DNA from: Bradyrhizobium sp. AZCC 2262
GTDB taxonomy: Bacteria; Pseudomonadota; Alphaproteobacteria; Rhizobiales; Xanthobacteraceae
Direction: 5' to 3'
Assembly: GCF_036924535.1 (NCBI RefSeq)
Contig: NZ_JAZHRT010000001.1
Span: forward strand, 9,228,501-9,292,500
DNA: 64,000 nucleotides
Positions 37,522 to 45,071 of the stretch are shown piece after piece; positions within the stretch are counted from its first letter, which is position 1; each line of letters starts with the position of its first letter. The notes below the pieces were generated by a model. It saw only the letters and a program-made list of their open reading frames with translations. It had not been told where the DNA came from and did not search any database. Both the position numbers and the translations under genes were made by a program.

Positions 37522-38052
37522 TCAACCGCAGACCTGAACGGGCTGGTGCCGCCAGCCATGGCTGGTGTGCACGCGTCGCTGCACCACGTAGCAGCCGCCG
37601 CCATCGTCGTAATCGGCGTAGGGATCGTAGGTATAGTCGTTATAGTCGTCATAGTAGTCGTACGGATAGAAGCCGTAGCCTAGCCCAGAACCGAATGCGA
37701 AGCGGTTTCCGAAGCGGCCGTGGAATCCCCGGCCGTAACCACCATTGTGGAATCCGCCTGCGAAGCCGCCGCCATGAAAGCCGCCTCCACGGAAACCACC
37801 GCCAGCAAAGCCGCCGCCGTGGAAGCCGCCGCCACCAAAACCGCCGCCGTGGAAGCCACCGCCGCCAAAGCCGCCGCCGTGGAAGCCGCCGCCGCCAAAG
37901 CCACCGCCATGGCCGCCTCCGCCGCCAAAGCCGCCGCCACCGCCGTGGCCGCCTCCGCCTCCACCTCCACCGCCGCGCGCCAACGCCATCGTTGGCGAAA
38001 CCAGACCCAGGGCGGCAACCGCCAACAACGCGATCAAACTCTTGCGCACCAT
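37522..38052 (-). CDS. Secreted glycine/histidine/phenylalanine repeat protein
   Basis: 176 residues from ATG 38052, with GGAGAG five bases upstream. A signal peptide (MVRKSLIALLAVAALGLVSPTMALA) leads to a low-complexity region of tandem HGGGFGGGGF-type units, then a tyrosine/aspartate-rich segment (DYYDDYNDYTYDPYADYDDGGGC) and a tail CYVVQRRVHTSHGWRHQPVQVCG with cysteines that could pair. The family is common in rhizobia and its role is unknown; metal or surface binding is speculation. Monocistronic. Confidence 0.82.
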   Translation of the reverse strand: MVRKSLIALLAVAALGLVSPTMALARGGGGGGGGGHGGGGGFGGGGGHGGGFGGGGFHGGGFGGGGFHGGGFGGGGFHGGGFAGGGFRGGGFHGGGFAGGFHNGGYGRGFHGRFGNRFAFGSGLGYGFYPYDYYDDYNDYTYDPYADYDDGGGCYVVQRRVHTSHGWRHQPVQVCG

Positions 38053-38224
38053 AATCACTCTCCGTCAGATCTCGCTCCCAACCGCGATACTTCTGACGTG
38101 GCGATCGTTTTTGAAATCGCTATTGCGATCGACGCGTTTGCCGCTCAACTGTTCGCGATGCCCGGCTAAAAGAAAATTTAAACATCGGCGATCCGATGTT
38201 ACGCCTGTAACAGCATTGCCGCGA

Positions 38225-38833
38225 TCATGCAGCCTTTGCCGTCAGCCCATCGATCATCGCGCCGACGATGATGGCGATTTCCTTGCGCAGTTCGATCACC
38301 GGCACCGCGATCAGTTTCTGCTCGAGGCCGAGCAACACCATGCCGTGAGCGGCAGAGAACAGACTGCGCGCCGTCACGCCGAGTTCGGCCGGTGATCGGT
38401 TTGGAAACAGCGCGGCGAGCGGACGATAGATATGGCGGAACAGATCCATCTGTTCACTGATCGCCCAATCCGGAACGGGTTTGCCCGGCGCCATCCGGTG
38501 TTCGAACAGCGCGCGCCACAGTTCGAGATTTTCGGCGGCGAATTCGCAATAGGACACTGCAATTCGAACCAGCGTTTCCCGCGGCAAAGCCGGGCCGTTG
38601 CTTTCCGCTGCGGTGAGGGCGGCGTCCAGCCTGGAAAGCGTCCGCGAGCCCACCCGCAGGATCAGTTCGTCCATATCCTCGACGAGATTGTAGACCGCGC
38701 CGTTGGCGACGCCGATTTCCCGCGCCAACTCCCGCGTCTTCAGGCCGGCCAATCCGCCCGCGGAGATGCTTCGCTCCGCCGCGAGGATCAGTTCTTCGCG
38801 AAATTTTGCTCGTCTTTCCAGTGCTTTAGACAT
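38225..38833 (-). CDS. TetR family transcriptional regulator
   Basis: 202 residues. The helix-turn-helix is GLAGLKTRELAREIGVANGAVYNLVEDMDELILRV. The C-terminal domain carries the TetR_C_33-like WRALFEHRMAPGKPVPDW segment. It diverges from pspA across a 105-base gap with three palindromic sites, so it probably represses both itself and the pspA operon. Ligand unknown. Confidence 0.92.
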   Translation of the reverse strand: MSKALERRAKFREELILAAERSISAGGLAGLKTRELAREIGVANGAVYNLVEDMDELILRVGSRTLSRLDAALTAAESNGPALPRETLVRIAVSYCEFAAENLELWRALFEHRMAPGKPVPDWAISEQMDLFRHIYRPLAALFPNRSPAELGVTARSLFSAAHGMVLLGLEQKLIAVPVIELRKEIAIIVGAMIDGLTAKAA

Positions 38834-38847
38834 TATTTACCAATTTC

Positions 38848-38921
38848 TTGAGCGATGCTCAAAATGATTCTTGAGCAACGCTCATGTTGGTGCTACAAAC
38901 TGATTCATGAGCAACGCTCAT
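38848..38921. promoter_or_regulatory. Three palindromic operators between tetR and pspA
   Basis: TTGAGCGATGCTCAA (38848-38862), TTGAGCAACGCTCAT (38871-38885) and ATGAGCAACGCTCAT (38907-38921) share the palindrome TGAGC-N5-GCTCA, with centre spacing 23 and 36. They overlap the divergent promoter space of both genes. Confidence 0.85.
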
Positions 38922-38938
38922 AACACAGGGAGCTACCA

Positions 38939-39634
38939 ATGTTCAAAACTGTTTTGACGCTCTTCCGGGGCAGTGTAGCTGCCGCGGGGGAAGAACTGGA
39001 AGACCGCTCGGCGCTTCTCATTCTCGACCAGCAGATGCGCGATGCGGCCGCGGCCGTCGAACGCTCCAAGCGCACGCTGGCGCTGGCGATCGCAGGCGAC
39101 CAGCAGGAAGGCCGCCGTCTCGACGCCACCAACGCCCGGATCGCCGATCTCGAAGTCCGCGCCACCGCAGCGCTTGATGGTGGCCGGGAAGATCTCGCCC
39201 GCGAGGCGGCACAGTCGATCGCCAACCTCGAGGCGGACCGCGATGCCGCGATGACCGCGCGAACCCTGTTCGCGTCCGAAATCGCGCGGCTCAAGCGCCA
39301 CGTTTCCAATGCCGAGGCACGGATCACCGAACTCGATCGCGGCCGTCGCATCGCCCGCGCCTCGGAAGCGGTACGCGCGCTTCGCAGGGGCGGCATCGAA
39401 GCCGCGCGTCCCTACGAATCCACGCTGCCGGAAGCGGAGAACACGCTGAAGCGGTTGCGCGAACGGCAGATCGAGGCCCAGGCCGCGGCCGACGCCCTGA
39501 TCGAACTCGATGCCGCCAGCGGGCCGCAGGCGACTGCCGAGAAACTCGCCGAACAGGGCTTTGGCCCCCGGCTGAAATCAACCGCGGACGACGTGCTCGC
39601 GCGGCTGAACGCCAAACGCACGCAAGCTGCCTGA
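38939..39634 (+). CDS. pspA: PspA/IM30 family envelope-stress protein
   Basis: 231 residues, nearly all alpha-helical. The N-terminus MFKTVLTLFRGSVAAAGEELEDRSALLILDQQMRDA has the amphipathic helix and the conserved DQQMRDA segment of PspA/IM30 proteins; long heptad-rich helices follow. PspA binds damaged membranes and maintains proton-motive force. It is the first gene of the operon controlled by the adjacent TetR regulator rather than by a PspF-type activator, which is absent here. Confidence 0.88.
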   Translation: MFKTVLTLFRGSVAAAGEELEDRSALLILDQQMRDAAAAVERSKRTLALAIAGDQQEGRRLDATNARIADLEVRATAALDGGREDLAREAAQSIANLEADRDAAMTARTLFASEIARLKRHVSNAEARITELDRGRRIARASEAVRALRRGGIEAARPYESTLPEAENTLKRLRERQIEAQAAADALIELDAASGPQATAEKLAEQGFGPRLKSTADDVLARLNAKRTQAA

Positions 39635-39678
39635 AACTGAACTCGATCGATTAAACCCATATCAAACAGGAGATTGTC

Positions 39679-39954
39679 ATGAACCAGAACGTCCAACCCC
39701 ACAGCGGTGCCTGGGTTACCTTCACCTATGTTTCGTTTTCCGCCTCCGCCTTCATGGTCGCCGTCGGCGTGTTCTTCCTGCCGCTCGATCTCTGGATCAA
39801 GGGCTATCTCGCGATGGGCATCGTCATGCTCGTCCAGTCCTGCGTCACCCTGACCAAGACCGTGCGCGACATGCACGAGAGCGGCAAGATGGTGAACCGC
39901 ATCGAAGACGCCAAGGCCGAGCGGTTGCTGATGGAAGTTTCCAAGGCTGCCTGA
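39679..39954 (+). CDS. YiaA/YiaB family inner-membrane protein, copy 1
   Basis: 91 residues with two transmembrane segments (WVTFTYVSFSASAFMVAVGVFFLPL and KGYLAMGIVMLVQSCVTLTKTV) and a cytosolic helical tail (RIEDAKAERLLMEVSKAA). A YiaA/YiaB domain covers the membrane part. It follows pspA by 44 bases with an AGGAG site. YiaA-type proteins often accompany pspA in proteobacteria; exact function unknown. Confidence 0.88.
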   Translation: MNQNVQPHSGAWVTFTYVSFSASAFMVAVGVFFLPLDLWIKGYLAMGIVMLVQSCVTLTKTVRDMHESGKMVNRIEDAKAERLLMEVSKAA

Positions 39955-39956
39955 TT

Positions 39957-40025
39957 TCCAAGGCCGCGTAACCTGTGACGCGGCGCTGGCGAAGGCGGAC
40001 GGCGGATGTTTCGGCATCCGCCGTC
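39957..40025 (+). repeat. Hairpin repeat after yiaA copy 1
   Basis: CCAAGGCCGCGTAACCTGTG precedes an 11-bp perfect stem-loop (GACGGCGGATG 39998-40008, GCATCCGCCGTC to 40025). The same element recurs at 40557-40622 and 41174-41242. No T tract follows, so it is either a processing/stabilising structure or a weak terminator. Confidence 0.75.
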
Positions 40026-40122
40026 GGTCGGCGGCCATCGCTCCCGATTCGCGGGCCGGCATGATCCAGAAATCACTGCAATCCAGCTCGCGACGGAAGA
40101 TTCAAAGGAAGGATCGACTTCA

Positions 40123-40542
40123 ATGAAACGAACCGTGATGTTTCTTCTGCTGGGGCCCTCGCTGGTCGCGCTTGCGGTGTGGATGGTTGCCGTTGCCATC
40201 GCGGGTCGGATCGACGACGCTTTCGTTGCATTATGCGCAACGGCGTCCTTTCTGCTCACCTTGCCTGTATCGGCGATCACCGGGCTCGCGGACGGATATC
40301 TTGCGTCGGCCTTGCCGGCGCCCTTGAGGGCACCCCTGACCGCAGCGATCGGCATGACCGGTGCTGTCAGCCTGGTTCTGGCCCTTTTCACGATGATTTT
40401 CTCACCGACAGTGCCGCCTGAGGTCATGACTGGAGCACTCTGCGCGGGCTTGTTCTTGCTGCTGCCGATGGCCTTGTGTTCGCTCTTGTCGAACGACGAT
40501 GGCAACCGGCGACGGCATTTGATTGAACCGGCCTGCGCGTGA
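40123..40542 (+). CDS. Integral membrane protein of unknown function
   Basis: 139 residues from ATG 40123 with a GGAAGGA site about nine bases upstream; frames further upstream add unlikely sequence. Four hydrophobic segments are visible (FLLLGPSLVALAVWMVAVAIAG, LCATASFLLTLPVSAITGL, AAIGMTGAVSLVLALFTMIF, GALCAGLFLLLPMALCSLL). The MKRTVMFLLLGP start resembles DUF5413-type proteins, but I cannot confirm it. It belongs to the pspA operon by position. Confidence 0.75.
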   Translation: MKRTVMFLLLGPSLVALAVWMVAVAIAGRIDDAFVALCATASFLLTLPVSAITGLADGYLASALPAPLRAPLTAAIGMTGAVSLVLALFTMIFSPTVPPEVMTGALCAGLFLLLPMALCSLLSNDDGNRRRHLIEPACA

Positions 40543-40556
40543 GGATGGGACGCGAG

Positions 40557-40622
40557 GGCCGCGTAACCTGTGACGCGCGGCGCCAGCGAGCGCGGACGGC
40601 GGATGTCTCAGCATCCGCCGTC
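40557..40622 (+). repeat. Hairpin repeat after the membrane-protein gene
   Basis: GGCCGCGTAACCTGTGACGCG followed by the stem GACGGCGGATG and CATCCGCCGTC (40595-40622). Second of three copies. The rest of the gap to 40896 holds a ~90-base block (40740-40830) that is repeated at 41280-41370 before the next gene. Confidence 0.75.
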
Positions 40623-40896
40623 TGGGGCACTCAGCACGGGCGCTTGTTCGTTGCTCTCGCACAACTATCGGAGCTAGGGGGCCGATCCGGCATCCGTCGT
40701 TTCCTGTCGTGAATCATTTGGCATCGCCGCTCAATGTATCGTTTACCCTGTCACAACCTGAAGGTGATCGACTCATAGCTCCTTAACTGGCGCGGGCGCA
40801 AAAGTGCGGCTGAGGGTTGCGGCGTGGCTTCGTAAAACGCATGCAGTCGTCTGAAACCGATATTTCATCGCATAATCTCATTAGCAGGATGGCGCC

Positions 40897-41172
40897 GTGA
40901 ATCAGAATTCCCCGCATCACAGCAATGCCTGGGTCACCTTTACCTACGGATCGTTCGGCGCCTCGGCCTTCCTGGTCGCAATTGGCGTCTACTTTCTCCC
41001 GGTTGACCTCTGGATCAAGGGTTATCTCGCGATGGGCATCGTGATGCTCATTCAGTCCTGCGTCACCCTGACCAAGACGGTTCGAGACGTGCATGAGAGC
41101 AGCCGCTTTGTGAACCGCATCGAGGATGCCAAGGCCGAACGGCTGCTGATGGAAGTTTCCAAGGCTTCGTAG
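40897..41172 (+). CDS. YiaA/YiaB family inner-membrane protein, copy 2
   Basis: 91 residues from a GTG start. Same length as copy 1 and near-identical in the C-terminal half (IEDAKAERLLMEVSKAS), with WVTFTYGSFGASAFLVAIGVYFLPVDL in the first membrane segment. It is a recent tandem duplicate of the gene at 39679, together with its downstream hairpin, separated by the four-helix membrane gene. Such paralogues may form mixed oligomers. Confidence 0.88.
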   Translation: MNQNSPHHSNAWVTFTYGSFGASAFLVAIGVYFLPVDLWIKGYLAMGIVMLIQSCVTLTKTVRDVHESSRFVNRIEDAKAERLLMEVSKAS

Positions 41173-41173
41173 T

Positions 41174-41242
41174 TTCCAAGGCTTCGTAACCTGTGGCGAG
41201 GTCGTGGCAAAGGTGGGCGGCGGATGCTTCGGCGTCCGCCGT
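41174..41242 (+). repeat. Hairpin repeat after yiaA copy 2
   Basis: TTCCAAGGCTTCGTAACCTG, then a GGCGGCGGATGC stem closed by GCGTCCGCCG (41217-41242). Third copy, more diverged, with the CCAAGGC start shared with the copy after yiaA 1. Confidence 0.7.
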
Positions 41243-41369
41243 TTGCCTGCCTCGTAGAATGTTTGACCTCACCAACACATCGTTTACCTTCGTGCCACCG
41301 TAAGGTGTCGCACTCATGGCTCCTTAACGGGCCCGGCGCACAAATCCGGACCGAGTGCGGGCAAATGGC

Positions 41370-42419
41370 ATGGCGTTTATCTCGAGCGGCAATTCGGCGA
41401 TCCGTCGTGTTTTGGGGCAGGTTCGCTCCGCGGCCGGACGTTTGGGCGGCTATGGCGTGTTCTGGCTGAAGGCGCTGCGCCAGCCGACCATCGATCTCAC
41501 CCTGCGCACCCATACCGGCCTGATCACGCGCATTGTCGAAACTCCCGGGCTGTCGCTTTCCAAGGCCGAACTCGGCGAACTGGTGTCGCAATTGCGCGTC
41601 GTGGCCGCCAAAACGCTGCCTGAGGAAAGCCTCACCTACGGCATTTTCTCCGGCGATCGCGAAAGGTTGTCACGCGCCATCGTCACGCTGATCTCCGAGG
41701 AAGCGACCGCGCGGCCGATCGCTTTCAACGCGCTGTCGGTGATGGATGTCGAACTCGACGGGGAACCTGCGGAGGTCACCCATCTCGGTCTTGTGATGGT
41801 CGATCCCGACGAGCGCGGGCGAGGACTGTCCTGGGTCCTCTACGGCCTGACGGCGCTGGTTCTCTTTGTCCGTGACGGGCTGCGTCCGAAATGGATCTCG
41901 AACGTCACCCAGGTGCCGTCAGTCGTCGGCATGGTCAGCCAGACCTTTTCGGATGTCTTTCCGTCGCCGCATCCGGACGCACGCCAGAGCTTTGCGCATC
42001 TGCAACTGGCGCGCGGCATCATGTTACGTCACCGTGCCGTGTTCGGCGTGGGTGAGGAAGCCGGCTTCGATGAAGCGCGGTTTGTCATCACCAGTGCCTA
42101 TACCGGCGGATCGGACGCGCTGAAGAAAACCTTCGAAGCCGCGCCAAAACATCGCGACGAGCAATACAACGCGTTTTGCGCGCGGGAGCTTGACTACGCC
42201 AGGGGCGACGACGTCCTGCAGCTCGGCCGCATCGATCTCGCGGGCGCGCGCCGCTATCTCCTGAGCGAAGTGCCCTCCGGTTCGTTGCCGGCACTGCTCG
42301 CAACCGGCACCGCGCTGGCCCTGCAGCGGATGGTGCTTCCTGCCGTTCACTGGATGGACGATACGCGGCCCTGCGGCATCTTGCGGCCGCGGGCGCCGGC
42401 AAATGGAGCCGGCCCATGA
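41370..42419 (+). CDS. Hypothetical protein with acetyltransferase-like motif
   Basis: 349 residues from ATG 41370; a GTG at 41355 is also in frame. Residues around LGLVMVDPDERGRGLSWVLYGLTALVLF contain an R-G-R-G turn like the acetyl-CoA loop of GNAT enzymes, followed by a hydrophobic helix. The rest is not recognised (FNALSVMDVELDGEPAEVTHLG, KKTFEAAPKHRDEQYNAFCARELDY). No signal peptide. Its stop overlaps the next start by four bases, so the two proteins are co-translated and probably interact. Confidence 0.72.
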   Translation: MAFISSGNSAIRRVLGQVRSAAGRLGGYGVFWLKALRQPTIDLTLRTHTGLITRIVETPGLSLSKAELGELVSQLRVVAAKTLPEESLTYGIFSGDRERLSRAIVTLISEEATARPIAFNALSVMDVELDGEPAEVTHLGLVMVDPDERGRGLSWVLYGLTALVLFVRDGLRPKWISNVTQVPSVVGMVSQTFSDVFPSPHPDARQSFAHLQLARGIMLRHRAVFGVGEEAGFDEARFVITSAYTGGSDALKKTFEAAPKHRDEQYNAFCARELDYARGDDVLQLGRIDLAGARRYLLSEVPSGSLPALLATGTALALQRMVLPAVHWMDDTRPCGILRPRAPANGAGP

Positions 42420-43615
42420 CGCCGGGGATGATCGCCGATTCCATCGTCAACCTGTGCGGCGCGATTGGCCTTGGCGTCGCCATGGCCACGCTGTACCGGC
42501 GTGATCCCAGGAGCCCGCTGACCCGTCGCCTGTTGGTGGCGCTTGGCATCATCGCGTCGCTGTTCCTGGTACGCGGCGTCGCGTGGTGGAGCGGCAGCGG
42601 GGTGCTTGACAACCTGTCGATGATCCCGGCCGGGCTGGTCCCACTTGGTGCCTTGATCGTCACCGAAGGGATTTTGCGGCGTCATGCCCCGCGCCTGGCC
42701 AAAATAACGATTCTGGCCGGCGGCATCGCGCTCGGTCTCGCCGGCGCTGTTGGATCGGAGCGCTTTGCTGCGCCCTATGCCATCCTGCTTGTGCTTTTCC
42801 AGCTCGGCGGCTTTGCCATCTGCGCCTGGCTGCTGGCGACGCGCGACCGGACCACACTGTTGGCGTCCGAGAATCGCAGCATCGGGCGCCTCGCCGTCGG
42901 CGCCGTCCTCGTCATTCCCTTCATCGTCACCGATTTCAGGGTGCTGATGCCGGATATTCCGGTCAGGCTGGGGGCGTTGGGGGCACTGCTCGTCGTCACC
43001 GCGATCCTGATCGCGGAACGCGGCGCGGAGACGCAGCGTCAGGCGCTGATGATGACGGCGCTGCGGCTCTCGAGTTCGGCGCTTCTCGGTATTGCCGCGG
43101 CGTTTGTCGCGCCGGATGTCGACGCGGCGCAGGTCATGCGATTTAGCGCGATTGCGATCGCGGGCGTTCTCACCATCGGGTTGGCGGTGGACGCGCTGCG
43201 CGCCCACTTCGAATCGCAGGTGCCGGGCGTTCTCAACTCCGTCGCGGCGTCGCCGGCCAGAACCCGCGACGCGCTGATCGCGGAACTCGCGCGTCATCCG
43301 ATTTTCGAGAGCGCCAGGCGCTATCGCGAGAGCGAGCTCTCGACGTACGATCCGTCCCTGCTGCGTGATTTCCTGTCGGGCGTGCGGGTGCTGCGTCGCC
43401 CCGATGCGCCATGGGGGCTGACATTGTCAGATCCGGCCGTTGAGCGCGTCGCGTCGCTGCTGGCCGCCAACAGCGCGACGCATCTCATCGTTCTGTCGCA
43501 TGATCCGATCGACGTCATCGCGCTTGCGGTTCCCGTGATTTCGGCCGATCCGGCCACGGAAACGGCGCTGGCCCTGGTGCGGCGCCTGCTGGCGCTGACG
43601 CCGGAGACCGTCTGA
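42416..43615 (+). CDS. Polytopic membrane protein of unknown function
   Basis: 399 residues. About eight hydrophobic helices span residues 1-265 (LCGAIGLGVAMATLY, LLVALGIIASLFLVRGVAWW, AIAGVLTIGLAVDAL), then a soluble C-terminal domain (YRESELSTYDPSLLRDFLSGVRVLR, ATHLIVLSHDPIDVIALAVPVI). The 7TM-like start plus soluble tail suggests a sensor, but no catalytic domain is recognised. Linked by ATGA overlap to the preceding gene and last in the pspA operon. Confidence 0.78.
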   Translation: MTPGMIADSIVNLCGAIGLGVAMATLYRRDPRSPLTRRLLVALGIIASLFLVRGVAWWSGSGVLDNLSMIPAGLVPLGALIVTEGILRRHAPRLAKITILAGGIALGLAGAVGSERFAAPYAILLVLFQLGGFAICAWLLATRDRTTLLASENRSIGRLAVGAVLVIPFIVTDFRVLMPDIPVRLGALGALLVVTAILIAERGAETQRQALMMTALRLSSSALLGIAAAFVAPDVDAAQVMRFSAIAIAGVLTIGLAVDALRAHFESQVPGVLNSVAASPARTRDALIAELARHPIFESARRYRESELSTYDPSLLRDFLSGVRVLRRPDAPWGLTLSDPAVERVASLLAANSATHLIVLSHDPIDVIALAVPVISADPATETALALVRRLLALTPETV

Positions 43616-43714
43616 CATTCTCCATCACGTGATTTTTCACGCCCGCCCGACTTACGAAATGCATCGTGATTGTGATAAGACCGCCGCCGTAGCGGTTCAT
43701 GACGGGGCAGGCCG

Positions 43715-43921
43715 ATGTCGAAGCAAGCGATGCGCGAGGAGGCCGAGCGCCTGATCCGCGAGACGATGGAAAAGAAGGCCCTCGTCGTCAAACAGGGCAA
43801 CACCCGGATCGAGGCGGTCTGCGGCAAATGCGGCGCGCCGAACCGCGTTCAGGCGGAAAAGGGCGCAACCCGCGTCAAGTACGTCTGCAAGCAATGCGGC
43901 GACAAGCAGGTGACGCTGTAG
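43715..43921 (+). CDS. Small zinc-ribbon protein
   Basis: 68 residues with two CxxC pairs (VCGKCGAP and VCKQCGDK) that should bind one zinc, after a charged N-terminal helix (KQAMREEAERLIRETMEKKAL). Too small to be more than a DNA/RNA- or protein-binding ribbon. It lies 99 bases after the membrane-protein gene and may have its own promoter. Confidence 0.78.
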   Translation: MSKQAMREEAERLIRETMEKKALVVKQGNTRIEAVCGKCGAPNRVQAEKGATRVKYVCKQCGDKQVTL

Positions 43922-43934
43922 GCGTTCGCGGTTT

Positions 43935-44022
43935 GTAGGGTGGGCAAAGCGAAGCGTGCCCACCATTCTTTGCGGCGTTCGCGATGGTGGGCACGGCGCA
44001 AGCGCGCCTTTGGCCACCCTAC
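43935..44022. repeat. REP-like palindrome
   Basis: GTAGGGTGGGCAAAGCG at the left and TTTGGCCACCCTAC at the right, with inner CGTGCCCACCATT and ATGGTGGGCACGG pairing. It fills the gap between convergent genes. Confidence 0.8.
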
Positions 44023-44025
44023 GAA

Positions 44026-44877
44026 CTACGAGCCCTTCACGAACTTCGCAAATGCCTCCGCATAGTCGGGATGCCAGCGCGACAGCGCGGGGCGATTTTC
44101 CGCAATGTCGCCGGCGGCCCACAGCATGCGCCGCTCGTCGAGCGGCCTCGGCACGTCATTGTCGGGGCAGAGGATGTAGAAATCGCCGGCCTCGATACGT
44201 GCGATCATGAAGTCGACGGTCTGCTCGGCCGTCCAGGCGCCCGGTGGCTTCTCGGTGCGGCCGCGCGCGGTCAGCGCGGTGAAGACGTGACCGGGGATCA
44301 TCAGATGCGCGCTGATCTTGCAACCCGGGATGTTGCGCAACTCGTGCTGCAGCGCCTCGGTCTGCGCTTTCACGCCGGCTTTCGAGACGTTGTAGGCGGG
44401 ATTGCCGGGCGGCGTCGTGATGCCCTGCTTGGAGCCGGTGTTGATGATGAGACCGGGCCGCCCGCGTTCGACCATGTGAGCGGCAAAGGCCTGCGTGCCG
44501 TGAATGACGCCCCACAAATTGACCGCGAGAATGCGCTGCCAGTTCTCCAGCGGGCCAAAACTGTTGCTGTCGGGGCCGATGCCGGCATTGTTCATCAGGA
44601 TATCGGTGCCGCCGAACCGCTTCTGCACGGCGGCTTCCAGGCCAGCCAGGTCGTCGAAGCGGCTGACGTCGACGGGAGCGGTCATGATATCGGCAACGCC
44701 GCCCTTCGCGACGGATGCCAGTTGGGTGGCCGCCTCGGCGAGCCGGTCAGCCCCGATGTCTGCAATGCAGACCTTCATCCCGATGGCGGCGAAATGTGTG
44801 GCGGCGGCAAGTCCGATGCCGGACGCGCCTCCGGTGATCACGGCGATGTTGCCGGGCGACATGGCTGGATGGGGCAT
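44026..44877 (-). CDS. Short-chain dehydrogenase/reductase
   Basis: 283 residues from ATG 44877, with GGAGGA seven bases upstream; the open frame to 44937 adds 20 doubtful residues. Rossmann motif VITGGASGIGLAAA, structural NNAG (LMNNAGIG), catalytic serine in INTGSKQG and the Y-x-x-x-K in AYNVSKAG identify a classical SDR. It would oxidise or reduce an alcohol or ketone with NAD(P). A divergent gap of 194 bases separates it from the aldehyde dehydrogenase gene, possibly a shared pathway. Confidence 0.93.
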   Translation of the reverse strand: MPHPAMSPGNIAVITGGASGIGLAAATHFAAIGMKVCIADIGADRLAEAATQLASVAKGGVADIMTAPVDVSRFDDLAGLEAAVQKRFGGTDILMNNAGIGPDSNSFGPLENWQRILAVNLWGVIHGTQAFAAHMVERGRPGLIINTGSKQGITTPPGNPAYNVSKAGVKAQTEALQHELRNIPGCKISAHLMIPGHVFTALTARGRTEKPPGAWTAEQTVDFMIARIEAGDFYILCPDNDVPRPLDERRMLWAAGDIAENRPALSRWHPDYAEAFAKFVKGS

Positions 44878-45071
44878 GGCTGTTCCTCCGAACAAATATC
44901 TGGCGCATTCAGTATTGCATACTTGCATGCGGACCATGCACGTACCAGCATGGGAGCCCTTCGCTTCCGGGCGTTCTCAACGGGCCGATTAGCTTTACGA
45001 TTCCGCTCAATCGCTATAAACGATGAAATATAGCGATCAACGATACTGACCGATATCAAGGGAGAGCAGAC

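Noticed and set aside
37695..38169. Arginine- and alanine-rich plus-strand frames over the glycine-rich gene
   Set aside because: Shadows produced by the low-complexity repeat; the minus strand has a signal peptide and ribosome site.
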